Source: Spirochaetia bacterium (GTDB lineage: Bacteria > Patescibacteriota > Minisyncoccia > UBA6257 > UBA9933). From it: a stretch of DNA of 14,657 bases. The notes under the pieces were generated by a model. That model saw only the letters and a program-made list of their open reading frames with translations, was not told the origin of the DNA and ran no database searches. Positions 7,715 through 13,992 of this stretch are shown here, piece by piece. Position 1 is the first letter of the stretch. Each line of letters opens with the position of its first letter. Location: NCBI GenBank assembly GCA_007279775.1, contig QYPD01000007.1, positions 1-14,657 on the forward strand, written 5' to 3'. The position numbers and the translations under genes were made by a program.

Positions 7715-7864
7715 TATGCCCAGTAACACTACCTCAATGTCTCATTTTGTAGAAAAATGAGATAAAGATTGAGATTATTGGGTTAAAGATGTTAAATTAA
7801 GCAATATTATTTCAGTCCAATCGCGATTTATCGCGATTAAGTTGAAGTAGTGTTACTGGGTATG
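7715..7864 (+). promoter_or_regulatory. Structured leader RNA element, copy 2 (nusG)
   Basis: Arms 7715-7737 and 7842-7864 pair with one C-A mismatch (C7733 with A7846); the 3' arm ends in the nusG ATG. Hairpin P2 (7740-7762) is 9 bp and differs from copy 1 by compensatory changes. P4 (7819-7838) has a G-C pair where copy 1 has A-T. Strand B reads ATTGAG-A-TTATTGGG (7768-7782); G7773 pairs with C7733, so the very base that weakens the arm helix restores pairing with strand B. The mini-frame is MPSNTTSMSHFVEK, stop TGA 7758-7760. The element starts 11 bases after the secE stop. Confidence 0.85.
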
Positions 7865-8476
7865 GAAAACGACAAAACGGAAATTAGTTCGGAAAATGTC
7901 GATAAGCCTAAATCTCGCGTTTCACCAGGCGATTTTAAGAAAAAAGGCGAAAGGCATTGGTATGCCGTTCATACTTATTCCGGATACGAAGACGCGGTCG
8001 CGCGTTATTTAAAACAGAGAGTTGAATCGCTCGCGATGAACGACAAAATTTTCAATGTTTTGGTTCCGAAAGAAAAAAAAATAAAGATAAAGAACGGCAA
8101 GCGCAAAACGATTGAAGAAAAAATATATCCGGGCTATGTTTTGGTGGATATGTTGATGAGCGAGGATTCTTGGTATGTAGTACGCAATACGCCCCGGGTA
8201 ACCGGATTTGTGGGCGCCGATTCAACCGAGCCGACTCCGCTTTCCAAAGATGAAATAGAATCGTTAATGGACAGGATGAGAGGCGAAGATGAAACCAAAT
8301 TCAAACTTGAATTCAGCGTGGGAGACATTGTAAAAATAATAGACGGGCCTTTCAAGGATTATGAAGGTAAAATATCGGCGGTTGACGAAGAAAAGGGACG
8401 ATTAAAAGTAATGCTGGCGATTTTCGGAAGAGAAACGGCAGTAGAACTTGATTCATTGCAAGCGCAAAAACTGTAA
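7862..8476 (+). CDS. nusG: Transcription termination/antitermination protein NusG
   Basis: NusG binds the RNA polymerase clamp and links it to Rho or to the leading ribosome. The 204-residue protein has a charged N-terminal extension of about 30 residues, then the NGN domain (HWYAVHTYSGYEDAV, PGYVLV, TPRVTGFVG) and the KOW domain (FSVGDIVKIIDGPFKDYEGKI). The ATG at 7862 is the end of the leader element; a GTG start four codons upstream inside the arm is possible but would only add LLG. There is no SD. It lies in the classic secE-nusG-rplK order. Confidence 0.96.
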   Translation: MENDKTEISSENVDKPKSRVSPGDFKKKGERHWYAVHTYSGYEDAVARYLKQRVESLAMNDKIFNVLVPKEKKIKIKNGKRKTIEEKIYPGYVLVDMLMSEDSWYVVRNTPRVTGFVGADSTEPTPLSKDEIESLMDRMRGEDETKFKLEFSVGDIVKIIDGPFKDYEGKISAVDEEKGRLKVMLAIFGRETAVELDSLQAQKL

Positions 8477-8504
8477 AAGCAATCCGAAACTACTAATTCA
8501 TCCA

Positions 8505-8577
8505 AATCTACAAATAAATCCGAATAACTACAAAAAGTATTCGTAGCCATTCAAAAATTCGGATACATTCGTAGATT
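8505..8577. repeat. Inverted repeat in the nusG-rplK spacer
   Basis: AATCTAC (8505-8511) pairs with GTAGATT (8571-8577), ATCCGAAT (8518-8525) with ATTCGGAT (8557-8564), and CTAC (8528-8531) with GTAG (8543-8546), forming a long interrupted hairpin. The 3' side ends just before the TAGGA ribosome binding site of rplK (8577-8581), so it could affect rplK translation. There is no T-tract. It also contains degenerate direct repeats of CTAC-AAATCC type, as expected of a dispersed repeat. Confidence 0.6.
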
Positions 8578-8589
8578 AGGATTATACTT

Positions 8590-9015
8590 ATGGCTAAACA
8601 AATTAAAAAAACGTTAATAATTCAAATTCCGGCCGGTGCCGCGACTCCGGCTCCGCCCATAGGAACAGCTTTGGGTCCGCAGGGCATAAACATCGGCCAG
8701 TTTTGCCAACAGTTTAACGAGGTCACAAAAGAAATGACGGGCGCGATTATTCCGGCAGAGATTACGGTTTACGAAGACAGGAGTTTTGATTTTAAGCTTA
8801 AGACTCCGCCGGCTTCGGATTTGCTCCGTAAGGCCGCAGGGATTGAAAAAGGCGCGGCAGACCCGCTTAAAAAAAAAGTTGGTTCGGTAACAAGAGTTCA
8901 AATCCGCGAAATCGCCGAAAAGAAAATGATTGATTTGAATGCTAACGATGTTGAGGCGGCGATGAAAATTATTGAAGGCACGGCGCGGAGTATGGGAATA
9001 GAGGTAAAAGAATAA
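8590..9015 (+). CDS. rplK: Large-subunit ribosomal protein L11 (uL11)
   Basis: The 141-residue product matches L11 throughout: the N-terminal domain with [20 protein letters not shown] and [12 protein letters not shown], and the C-terminal rRNA-binding domain with [18 protein letters not shown] and a final [11 protein letters not shown]11 forms the base of the stalk region where elongation factors act. ATG 8590 is preceded by TAGGA with an 8-base spacer. rplA, which normally follows at once, is absent; a strong terminator comes instead. Confidence 0.98.
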   Translation: MAKQIKKTLIIQIPAGAATPAPPIGTALGPQGINIGQFCQQFNEVTKEMTGAIIPAEITVYEDRSFDFKLKTPPASDLLRKAAGIEKGAADPLKKKVGSVTRVQIREIAEKKMIDLNANDVEAAMKIIEGTARSMGIEVKE

Positions 9016-9082
9016 GCGCCTTAAAATTTTTTCCCGCCAGCCAGTTTTCGGCAAAGAAATTAAATAAAAATCTTATATCCTT

Positions 9083-9165
9083 GCCGGGCAGTAGAAATTC
9101 GGTTGTCGCTAAAAGCGATAAAAGATTACGACCGAATTTTCACTGCCCGGCTTGCTTTTTTGTTT
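9083..9165 (+). terminator. Strong intrinsic terminator after rplK
   Basis: GCCGGGCAGT and ACTGCCCGGC (9083-9092, 9142-9151) form a 10-bp GC-rich stem, extended inward by AAATTCGGT/ACCGAATTT; an internal TCGCTAAAAGCGA hairpin caps it. CTTGCTTTTTTGTTTG follows. It ends the secE-nusG-rplK unit. Confidence 0.88.
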
Positions 9166-9255
9166 GTGGCGTGATAAAAGGAAAGTAGAAACTTGTCAAC
9201 TTAAAAAGAAAAGAACTAAAAACTTTATTTTATATCAAGAAAGGAGTGTGCTGCC

Positions 9256-10611
9256 GTGGAAAAAATGAAGATTAAATTGATGGATAGCCTACATGATTCT
9301 GAGTTGGATTGCGTGGCTGGGGCACTGGGCTGTTTCAAGGAAAAATCATCGGGTCAAATAAGGGAAGATTTGATGGCTTTTCGCGTCGGGCACAGTGAAA
9401 AGGAATACCTAAAAAAAGTAAAAGGCGTGATGAAAAACAGTTTTGGCCGCGGGCACGGGTCTGTTGGCGACCAGAGCGATTTCGTCTTCAGCCTGGAAAA
9501 TGTTCCTCGTTCTGTAACTCTTCAGCTTTGTTTGCCAGAGTTTTTGGAGCATCTGCAGCAATCATTGCGGCGCGCAAAACCGGAGCGGGGATTCTATACT
9601 CCTCCGGAAATAGCGAATTCCGCCATGGGCGACAGAACTCAGAGGACAATGGAATATTCGTTCAAACTGTACGACCTTATGACAAAATCGGGTATTCCAG
9701 GGGAAGACGCTCGTTATCTTTTGCCATTAAACACGCGTACCAATATCCAAACCAAGGGGAATGCTCGTGAGCTTTCGCATTTGCTTACAATGTGCGCATC
9801 TGAATGGCAAATGATGCCGGATGTCGTTTTCCGCGTTATTAAGGAAATGATTCTTGAGGCCGGTAAAAATTCGTTGACGCTTTTCGCCAATTACGCCGCA
9901 AATCACGAGTTATTGGCGTGGTATCCTTCGTCGCAACTTTACGCAAAAAGAAACATCACGATGGATAATCTAATTGCATTGAATGGCCCGAAAGCGAAAA
10001 ATGGAGTTGTGCTTTTAGGGCACGACATTAACCCGGCAATCACCAGGCAAACTTTGGAAAGCGGCGTGCGAGGACGAGAAGAGGCGGAATTGGCGAATTT
10101 AAAACATGCCCATTTTGAATTTCTGGCGGCGATGTCACTGGCTTGTTTTCATCAGGCAACGCGCCAGCGGACATGGAATCAGAGCGTGGAGCCGATTTAT
10201 TCCGCGGTTAGAGCGGACTTGCGGTGGGGGAACAGAATGTATATTCCTTCGTCCATTGAGAGGTCAAACTTTAAGGAGGAATACGCGGTCCAGCATAAAA
10301 ATCTAATGACGTGCTTTAGAGAGCTGGTCGCGCTTGGAATTCCCGAGAGCGAGGCCGTAGGCGTTGTGCCTCATTCCCTGGTCGTCTGGGATTGGATACA
10401 CGTGAATGGCTGGAATGCTATTCACGCAATCGGCAAAAGAACGTGCAAGAAGGCACAACTGGAAATTCGCCGCGTAGCTTGGAGAATGGCCCAAGAAATA
10501 AAAAGGGTCGCGCCTATCTTCGACGGTTTTGTCCAGCCGCAATGTGTCATTTACGGGAAGTGCCCTGAAATTGACGGCTGTGGCTACGGCGACAGAATGA
10601 AAAAGAAATAA
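9256..10611 (+). CDS. thyX: Tandem-domain flavin-dependent thymidylate synthase (ThyX-like)
   Basis: ThyX makes dTMP from dUMP using methylene-tetrahydrofolate and FAD. The 451-residue protein is two ThyX-like units in a row. Unit 1 has GHGS (66-69), VPRSVTLQL, QQSLRR (101-106) and EDARYLLPLNTRTNI...NARELSHL. Unit 2 has HFEFLAAMSLACFHQ, RQR (303-305), SEAVGVVPHSL, KRTCKKAQLEIRRVA and a Cys-rich tail CVIYGKCPEIDGCGYG. The normal ThyX motif RHRxxSxNxxSxR is split: unit 1 keeps the S and last R (S103, R105) but has LPE in place of RHR; unit 2 keeps RQR but lacks the S and last R. GTG 9256 is chosen because GAAAGGAG (9239-9246) lies 9 bases upstream, an unusually strong site for this window. Terminators flank the gene and it looks more GC-rich than its neighbours, suggesting a separately acquired unit. 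dTMP would feed tmk next door. Confidence 0.85.
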   Translation: MEKMKIKLMDSLHDSELDCVAGALGCFKEKSSGQIREDLMAFRVGHSEKEYLKKVKGVMKNSFGRGHGSVGDQSDFVFSLENVPRSVTLQLCLPEFLEHLQQSLRRAKPERGFYTPPEIANSAMGDRTQRTMEYSFKLYDLMTKSGIPGEDARYLLPLNTRTNIQTKGNARELSHLLTMCASEWQMMPDVVFRVIKEMILEAGKNSLTLFANYAANHELLAWYPSSQLYAKRNITMDNLIALNGPKAKNGVVLLGHDINPAITRQTLESGVRGREEAELANLKHAHFEFLAAMSLACFHQATRQRTWNQSVEPIYSAVRADLRWGNRMYIPSSIERSNFKEEYAVQHKNLMTCFRELVALGIPESEAVGVVPHSLVVWDWIHVNGWNAIHAIGKRTCKKAQLEIRRVAWRMAQEIKRVAPIFDGFVQPQCVIYGKCPEIDGCGYGDRMKKK

Positions 10612-10649
10612 GGTTTAACAAGTTAACTGTGATTTTGAATTTATTACCG

Positions 10650-10677
10650 AAAGGGGTGGCGCATGCCTCCCCTTTTT
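10650..10677 (+). terminator. Intrinsic terminator after thyX
   Basis: AAAGGGG (10650-10656) pairs with CCCCTTT (10669-10675), and GGC with GCC inside, with one T-T mismatch and a GCAT loop; TTTTT follows. The ATG at 10663 lies in the loop and is not a start codon. Confidence 0.85.
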
Positions 10678-10685
10678 GCTACTAT
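10677..10685 (+). promoter_or_regulatory. Possible extended -10 promoter for tmk
   Basis: TGCTACTAT (TG at 10677-10678, TACTAT at 10680-10685) directly follows the thyX terminator. Start of transcription would fall at about 10692-10695, on top of the tmk ATG, which implies a leaderless mRNA. No convincing -35 is seen. Confidence 0.35.
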
Positions 10686-10692
10686 AAAATTG

Positions 10693-11295
10693 ATGGGAAC
10701 AAAAGGAAAATTTATAGTTTTTGAAGGGCTTGACGGTTCGGGGCAAAGCACGCAAGCGCAACTGTTGAAAGATTATTTGGAAAAAGAAAAAAATATTTCA
10801 GTTCTTTTGACAAAAGAGCCGACCAATGAGCCACCGATAGGAGTTTTAATTCGTCAAGTATTAAAGAAAGAAATTTCAGCGAGTCCTGCCGCTCTCCAAT
10901 TGCTTTTTTGCGCCGATAGAAGCGAACATTTGGAAAAAATAATTAAGCCGGCGATTGAAAAAGGGCAATGGGTGATTTCTGACAGGTATTTCTATTCAAC
11001 AATGGCTTACGGTTCGTTGGGTTCGAATATTGACTGGTTAATTAAAATAAACGAAGATTTTTTGAAACCCGATATAACCTTTCTTTTAAAAGTTAATGCT
11101 GAAATTTGTGTTAAAAGGATTGATGAAAATCGTGGCAAAAGGGAGTTTTTTGAAGAGAACGAGAAATTAAAGAAAGTTTGGCAAACATACGAAATTTTAA
11201 GCAAGCGATTTTCGGATATTAAAATAATTGATGGAGAAAAAAGTGTCGTGGAGGTTGCTGATGATATTAAAGAAAATTTGTTAGAATTAAATTAA
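10693..11295 (+). CDS. tmk: Thymidylate kinase (dTMP kinase), Walker A Lys replaced by Gln
   Basis: Tmk phosphorylates dTMP to dTDP. The 200-residue protein starts MGTKGKFIVFEGLDGSGQST; the glycine-rich loop, the DRY motif at 97-99 (SDRYFYSTMAYGSLG) and the lid region ENRGKREFFEE are typical. The loop has Gln (CAA) at residue 18 where the P-loop lysine is expected. ATG 10693 is chosen because the earlier in-frame ATG lies in a terminator hairpin and would add a non-conserved leader. There is no SD. It follows thyX, the source of its substrate, and is followed after 4 bases by the gatB leader element. Confidence 0.93.
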   Translation: MGTKGKFIVFEGLDGSGQSTQAQLLKDYLEKEKNISVLLTKEPTNEPPIGVLIRQVLKKEISASPAALQLLFCADRSEHLEKIIKPAIEKGQWVISDRYFYSTMAYGSLGSNIDWLIKINEDFLKPDITFLLKVNAEICVKRIDENRGKREFFEENEKLKKVWQTYEILSKRFSDIKIIDGEKSVVEVADDIKENLLELN

Positions 11296-11299
11296 TTAT

Positions 11300-11444
11300 T
11301 ATGCCCAGTAACGCTACTTCAATGTCTTACTTTTGAAAAAGTAAGAAATGAGGCAGGTTGCAGGGTAAAAGATTAAATAAAAAACATCATTTCAGTCCAA
11401 TCACGGTTTATCGTGATTAAGTTGAAGTAGTGTTACTGGGTATG
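11300..11444 (+). promoter_or_regulatory. Structured leader RNA element, copy 3 (gatB)
   Basis: Arms 11300-11322 and 11422-11444 pair over 23 bases; G11313 opposite T11431 keeps a G-U pair where the other copies have A-U. The 3' arm ends in the gatB ATG. Hairpin P2 (11325-11346, 8 bp) and P4 (11399-11418) again differ from the other copies by changes that keep pairing. Strand B is more diverged (GGTTGCAGGG, 11356-11365) but can still pair with GTAAC and CCC of the 5' arm. The mini-frame is MPSNATSMSYF, stop TGA 11334-11336. The element begins 4 bases after the tmk stop. Confidence 0.85.
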
Positions 11445-12989
11445 TACGAACTGACAATAGGCCTAGAAATTCATACTGAGCTTAAAACCAAAACAAAAAT
11501 GTTTTGCGGCTGTTTAAACGACCCCGAAGAAAAGCATCCAAACGTGAATATTTGCCATGTTTGTATGGGGCATCCAGGCACCCTTCCAACTATAAATAAA
11601 AAGGCGGTTGAAGCGGTTTTAAAATTGGGGATGGCTTTAAACGGTAAACTTCCCGAAACGTCAAAATTTGACCGAAAAAATTATTTTTATCCCGATTTGC
11701 CGAAAGGCTATCAGATATCGCAATTTGATAAGCCGCTTGTCATAGGCGGAGAATTGAACGGCGTGCGCATTACCAGAGTTCATTTAGAAGAAGATACGGC
11801 GCGTTTAACGCACGATGACAATAACAATGACGATGACAAAAAAAATAAAGGTCATAGTCATGGTCAAAAGTCATTGTATAGCCTGGTTGATTTTAATCGC
11901 GCGGGCGTGCCATTAATGGAGCTTGTCACGGAGCCTGATATTAAAAGTGGAGAAGAAGCGATTAAATTTGCTAAAGAACTTCAGCTCATTTTGCGGCATT
12001 TGGAAATTTCAAACGCGGATATGGAAAAGGGGCAAATGCGTGTTGAGGTTAACATTTCGCTAATGCGCACGAATTTTGGCACGAATAACACAAATGAAAT
12101 TCGTGAGATTAGTGGGCAGATTAGTGAAAATTCGCGAGTATTTGGCACGAAAGTGGAAATTAAAAATCTTAATTCTTTCCGGTCGGTGGAGGAATCCATA
12201 AAATATGAAATCGAAAGGCAATCTGAACTTTTGGAAAAAGGCGAGAAAATAGTTCAGGAGACGCGAGGGTGGGACGACGTTAAAAAACGCACGGTTTCCC
12301 AGCGCTTGAAAGAAGAATCGCATGATTATAGATATTTCCCGGAGCCTGATTTGCCGCCGATGAATTTGAAGGAATTTGATTTGGAAACTTTGAAAGTTGA
12401 AATTCCCGAATTGCCGGTTGCGAAGAGAAAAAGATTTATGAAAGAATATGGGCTTTCGGAAAGTCAGGCGGAAGCTTTGATTGAAGATAGGAATTTGGCG
12501 AAATTTTTTGAGGAATCGGTTTCGGAATTTGACGCTGACTCCGGCGGGCTTGGCGCGAATTTGCGCGGGGAAAATATCCAGCTATTTTTCAATTATTTAA
12601 CAAGCGACATTAAGGGTTTGATGAGCGAACAAAAGATAGCGTTCAGTGAATTGAAAATCACGCCTGAAAACTTCGCCGATTTGCTTGTTTTAATTATCAA
12701 AGGCGATTTGTCCAGCCGTTTAGCAAAGGATATTTTAAAAGAAATGTATTTAACCGGCTTGGACCCGAATAAAATTATTGAGGAAAAAGGCTTAAAACAA
12801 ATTTCAGGCGAGAATGAATTAAAGCCGGCGCTTGAAGAAATTGTTAAAGAAAATCCGGAAGCGGTTTCAAATTATAAAAAAGGCAAAGAAACAGCTTTGC
12901 AATTCTTAATCGGCCAGGCGATGGCAAAATTAAAAGGCAAGGGGAATCCGGAAATTCTCAAAAAAATCTTAAAGGAAATTATTGATTAA
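11442..12989 (+). CDS. gatB: Asp/Glu-tRNA amidotransferase subunit B
   Basis: GatB with GatA and GatC converts Glu-tRNA(Gln) to Gln-tRNA(Gln) (or Asp-tRNA(Asn) to Asn-tRNA(Asn)). The 515-residue protein shows YELTIGLEIHTEL, the Cys pairs CGC and CHVC of the metal site, MGHPGTLP, RKNYFYPDLPKGYQISQ, HLEEDTARLTHD, LVDFNRAGVPLMELVTEPDI, VEIKNLNSFRSV, DYRYFPEPDLPP, and the C-terminal tRNA-binding YqeY-like domain. It is somewhat longer than usual because of two in-frame inserts (about residues 126-146 and 210-233). ATG 11442 ends the leader element. gatA and gatC are not in the window. Its 3' end overlaps the end of miaA on the other strand by 21 bases. Confidence 0.97.
   Translation: MYELTIGLEIHTELKTKTKMFCGCLNDPEEKHPNVNICHVCMGHPGTLPTINKKAVEAVLKLGMALNGKLPETSKFDRKNYFYPDLPKGYQISQFDKPLVIGGELNGVRITRVHLEEDTARLTHDDNNNDDDKKNKGHSHGQKSLYSLVDFNRAGVPLMELVTEPDIKSGEEAIKFAKELQLILRHLEISNADMEKGQMRVEVNISLMRTNFGTNNTNEIREISGQISENSRVFGTKVEIKNLNSFRSVEESIKYEIERQSELLEKGEKIVQETRGWDDVKKRTVSQRLKEESHDYRYFPEPDLPPMNLKEFDLETLKVEIPELPVAKRKRFMKEYGLSESQAEALIEDRNLAKFFEESVSEFDADSGGLGANLRGENIQLFFNYLTSDIKGLMSEQKIAFSELKITPENFADLLVLIIKGDLSSRLAKDILKEMYLTGLDPNKIIEEKGLKQISGENELKPALEEIVKENPEAVSNYKKGKETALQFLIGQAMAKLKGKGNPEILKKILKEIID
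11825..11876. repeat. Palindromic insert in gatB, Asp/Asn/Lys-rich
   Basis: ATGACGATGAC (11827-11837) pairs with GTCATAGTCAT (11851-11861) at 10 of 11 positions, and CAATGAC (11825-11831) also matches GTCATTG (11870-11876). In frame it encodes a DDNNNDDDKKNKGHSHGQ stretch between LTHD and SLVDFNRAG, which in other GatB proteins are close together. Confidence 0.6.
12069..12148. repeat. Repeat-type insert in gatB with CACGAAT and TTAGTG units
   Basis: GCACGAA occurs at 12067, 12079 and 12145, with the inverted form ATTCGTG at 12099-12105; AGATTAGTG occurs twice (12106, 12118). The segment adds about 24 residues (TNFGTNNTNEIREISGQISE...) between NISLMR and FGTKVEIKN, which are normally nearly adjacent in GatB. 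Confidence 0.6.
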
Positions 12990-13310
12990 TTTTTCCGCCT
13001 GTTCGTAGTTTTCAATCCAGTTGATGTTTTTGTTTTTTCTAAACCACGTCATTTGGCGTTTGGCGTAATGTTCTATATCTTTTTGAAGAAGCGAAACCAT
13101 TTCGGCGTAGCCGACTTTATTTTGCAGATATCTGGCGAGCCACCGGTATTCCAAGCCGAAACTTTCCAGTTTTTTCCACGAAACGCTTTGCTTGTGGAGA
13201 CTTTCCACTTCTTTAAGCATCCCTTGTTTAAGGCGTTTTTTTAGGCGTTTGGCAATTAATTTTTTCAATTCTTCTTGCGGTTTTTTAATGCCGATAAATA
13301 AAACATCATA

Positions 13311-13346
13311 ATTTTGTCTACTTTCCCGCGGGAAAGTAGACAAAAT
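13311..13346. repeat. Perfect 36-base palindrome inside miaA
   Basis: ATTTTGTCTACTTTCCCG (13311-13328) is followed at once by its exact reverse complement CGGGAAAGTAGACAAAAT (13329-13346). On the miaA strand it encodes the segment LSTFPRESRQN between KKPVPI and YDVLFIG, a place where MiaA proteins are variable. It is probably a mobile palindromic repeat. Confidence 0.85.
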
Positions 13347-13710
13347 CGGGACGGGTTTTTTGGTGGTTAAAACGATTTCTAAAGCTCTTATCAATCGGCG
13401 TTTGTTAAATTTGTCTATGTTTTTCGCTCTGGCTGGGTCTAATTTTTTAAGCTGTTTGAAAAGCTATTCGCAGGATTTTTTTTCAAGCTCTTTCCTTAAT
13501 TTCGGCTGGGGCGGAACTTCGGGCAGTTTGTAATTATAAATAAGAGCGTCAATGTAAAAACCGGTGCCGCCGCAGATTATCGGGATTTTGCCTTTCCGGG
13601 TAATTTCTTTGATAGTTTTTCCGGCGAGTTTTTGGTATTGAGAAACAGTGAATGTGCATTTCGGGGAAGCCACATCTAAAAGATGATGGAGAATGCCCTT
13701 ATAAAAATAA

Positions 13711-13740
13711 CTTGAAGCTTGAAGCTTGAAACTTGAAACT
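13711..13740. repeat. Four tandem 7-base repeats inside miaA
   Basis: CTTGAAG, CTTGAAG, CTTGAAA, CTTGAAA run head to tail, followed by CT. On the miaA strand they encode SSFKLQASSYF, an insert-like segment before YKGILHHLLDV. Confidence 0.75.
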
Positions 13741-13937
13741 TTATCGCGAGGGACTTTGCCGCTGCCGATGTTCATGCCGCGATAAACTTGCCGTGAATCA
13801 GCGGAAATTACTTCGCCTCCGCCATGGGCGGATAGCTTTTTAGCTAATTTAACCGCTAAATCCGACTTTCCAGAGGCCGTTGGGCCTAAAATAACGACAA
13901 TTTTGGGTTTTAACGGGTTATTAATCATTGTTATTAT

Positions 13938-13943
13938 ATTATA
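13938..13943 (-). promoter_or_regulatory. -10 element of the miaA promoter
   Basis: TATAAT is read on the minus strand 9 bases upstream of the miaA ATG (13928). Transcription would start within a few bases of the start codon, so the mRNA would be leaderless or nearly so. No good -35 hexamer is seen. Confidence 0.5.
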
Positions 13944-13957
13944 CACTTTTTGAGGTA

Positions 13958-13986
13958 TTGAAATCGGTCGGGGTTTGATTTACAAT
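13958..13986 (+). promoter_or_regulatory. Sigma70-type promoter driving the candidate non-coding RNA
   Basis: TTGAAA (13958-13963), a 17-base spacer, and TACAAT (13981-13986). The predicted start is near 13993. It is divergent from the miaA promoter. Confidence 0.55.
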
Positions 13987-13992
13987 ACTACC

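Larger units (their letters stand above)
12969..13928 (-). pseudogene. miaA: tRNA dimethylallyltransferase MiaA, interrupted by an in-frame TAG
   Basis: MiaA adds a dimethylallyl group to A37 of tRNAs that read UNN codons. From ATG 13928 the frame reads MINNPLKPKIVVILGPTASG (P-loop GPTASGKS), SADSRQVYRGMNIGSGK, FTVSQYQ and CGGTGFYIDALI. It stops at TAG 13466-13464 after KKSCE, then continues in the same frame with LFKQLKKLDPARAKNIDKFN, RRLIRALEI, GLEYRW and KRQMTWFRKNKNINWI to TAA 12971-12969. Reading through gives about 319 residues, the normal MiaA length, so one base change (for example CAG Gln to TAG) explains the break; no frame shift is involved. secE uses TAG as a normal stop, so general recoding is unlikely. 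The gene also holds two repeat inserts. It may be a recent pseudogene, a strain variant or a sequencing error. Confidence 0.9.

Noticed and set aside
10663..10692. Earlier ATG as tmk start
   Set aside because: It lies in the loop of the thyX terminator and adds residues not found in Tmk; ATG 10693 fits the family.
3913..11444. The three leader elements as a MITE-type transposon family with terminal inverted repeats
   Set aside because: All three end exactly on a start codon in the same orientation, and internal hairpins show compensatory changes, which random insertion does not predict. No target duplication is evident.
13464..13466. TAG recoded as an amino acid in this organism
   Set aside because: secE and the 49-codon gene end with TAG at sensible places, and no other long gene contains an internal TAG, so a gene-specific mutation is simpler.
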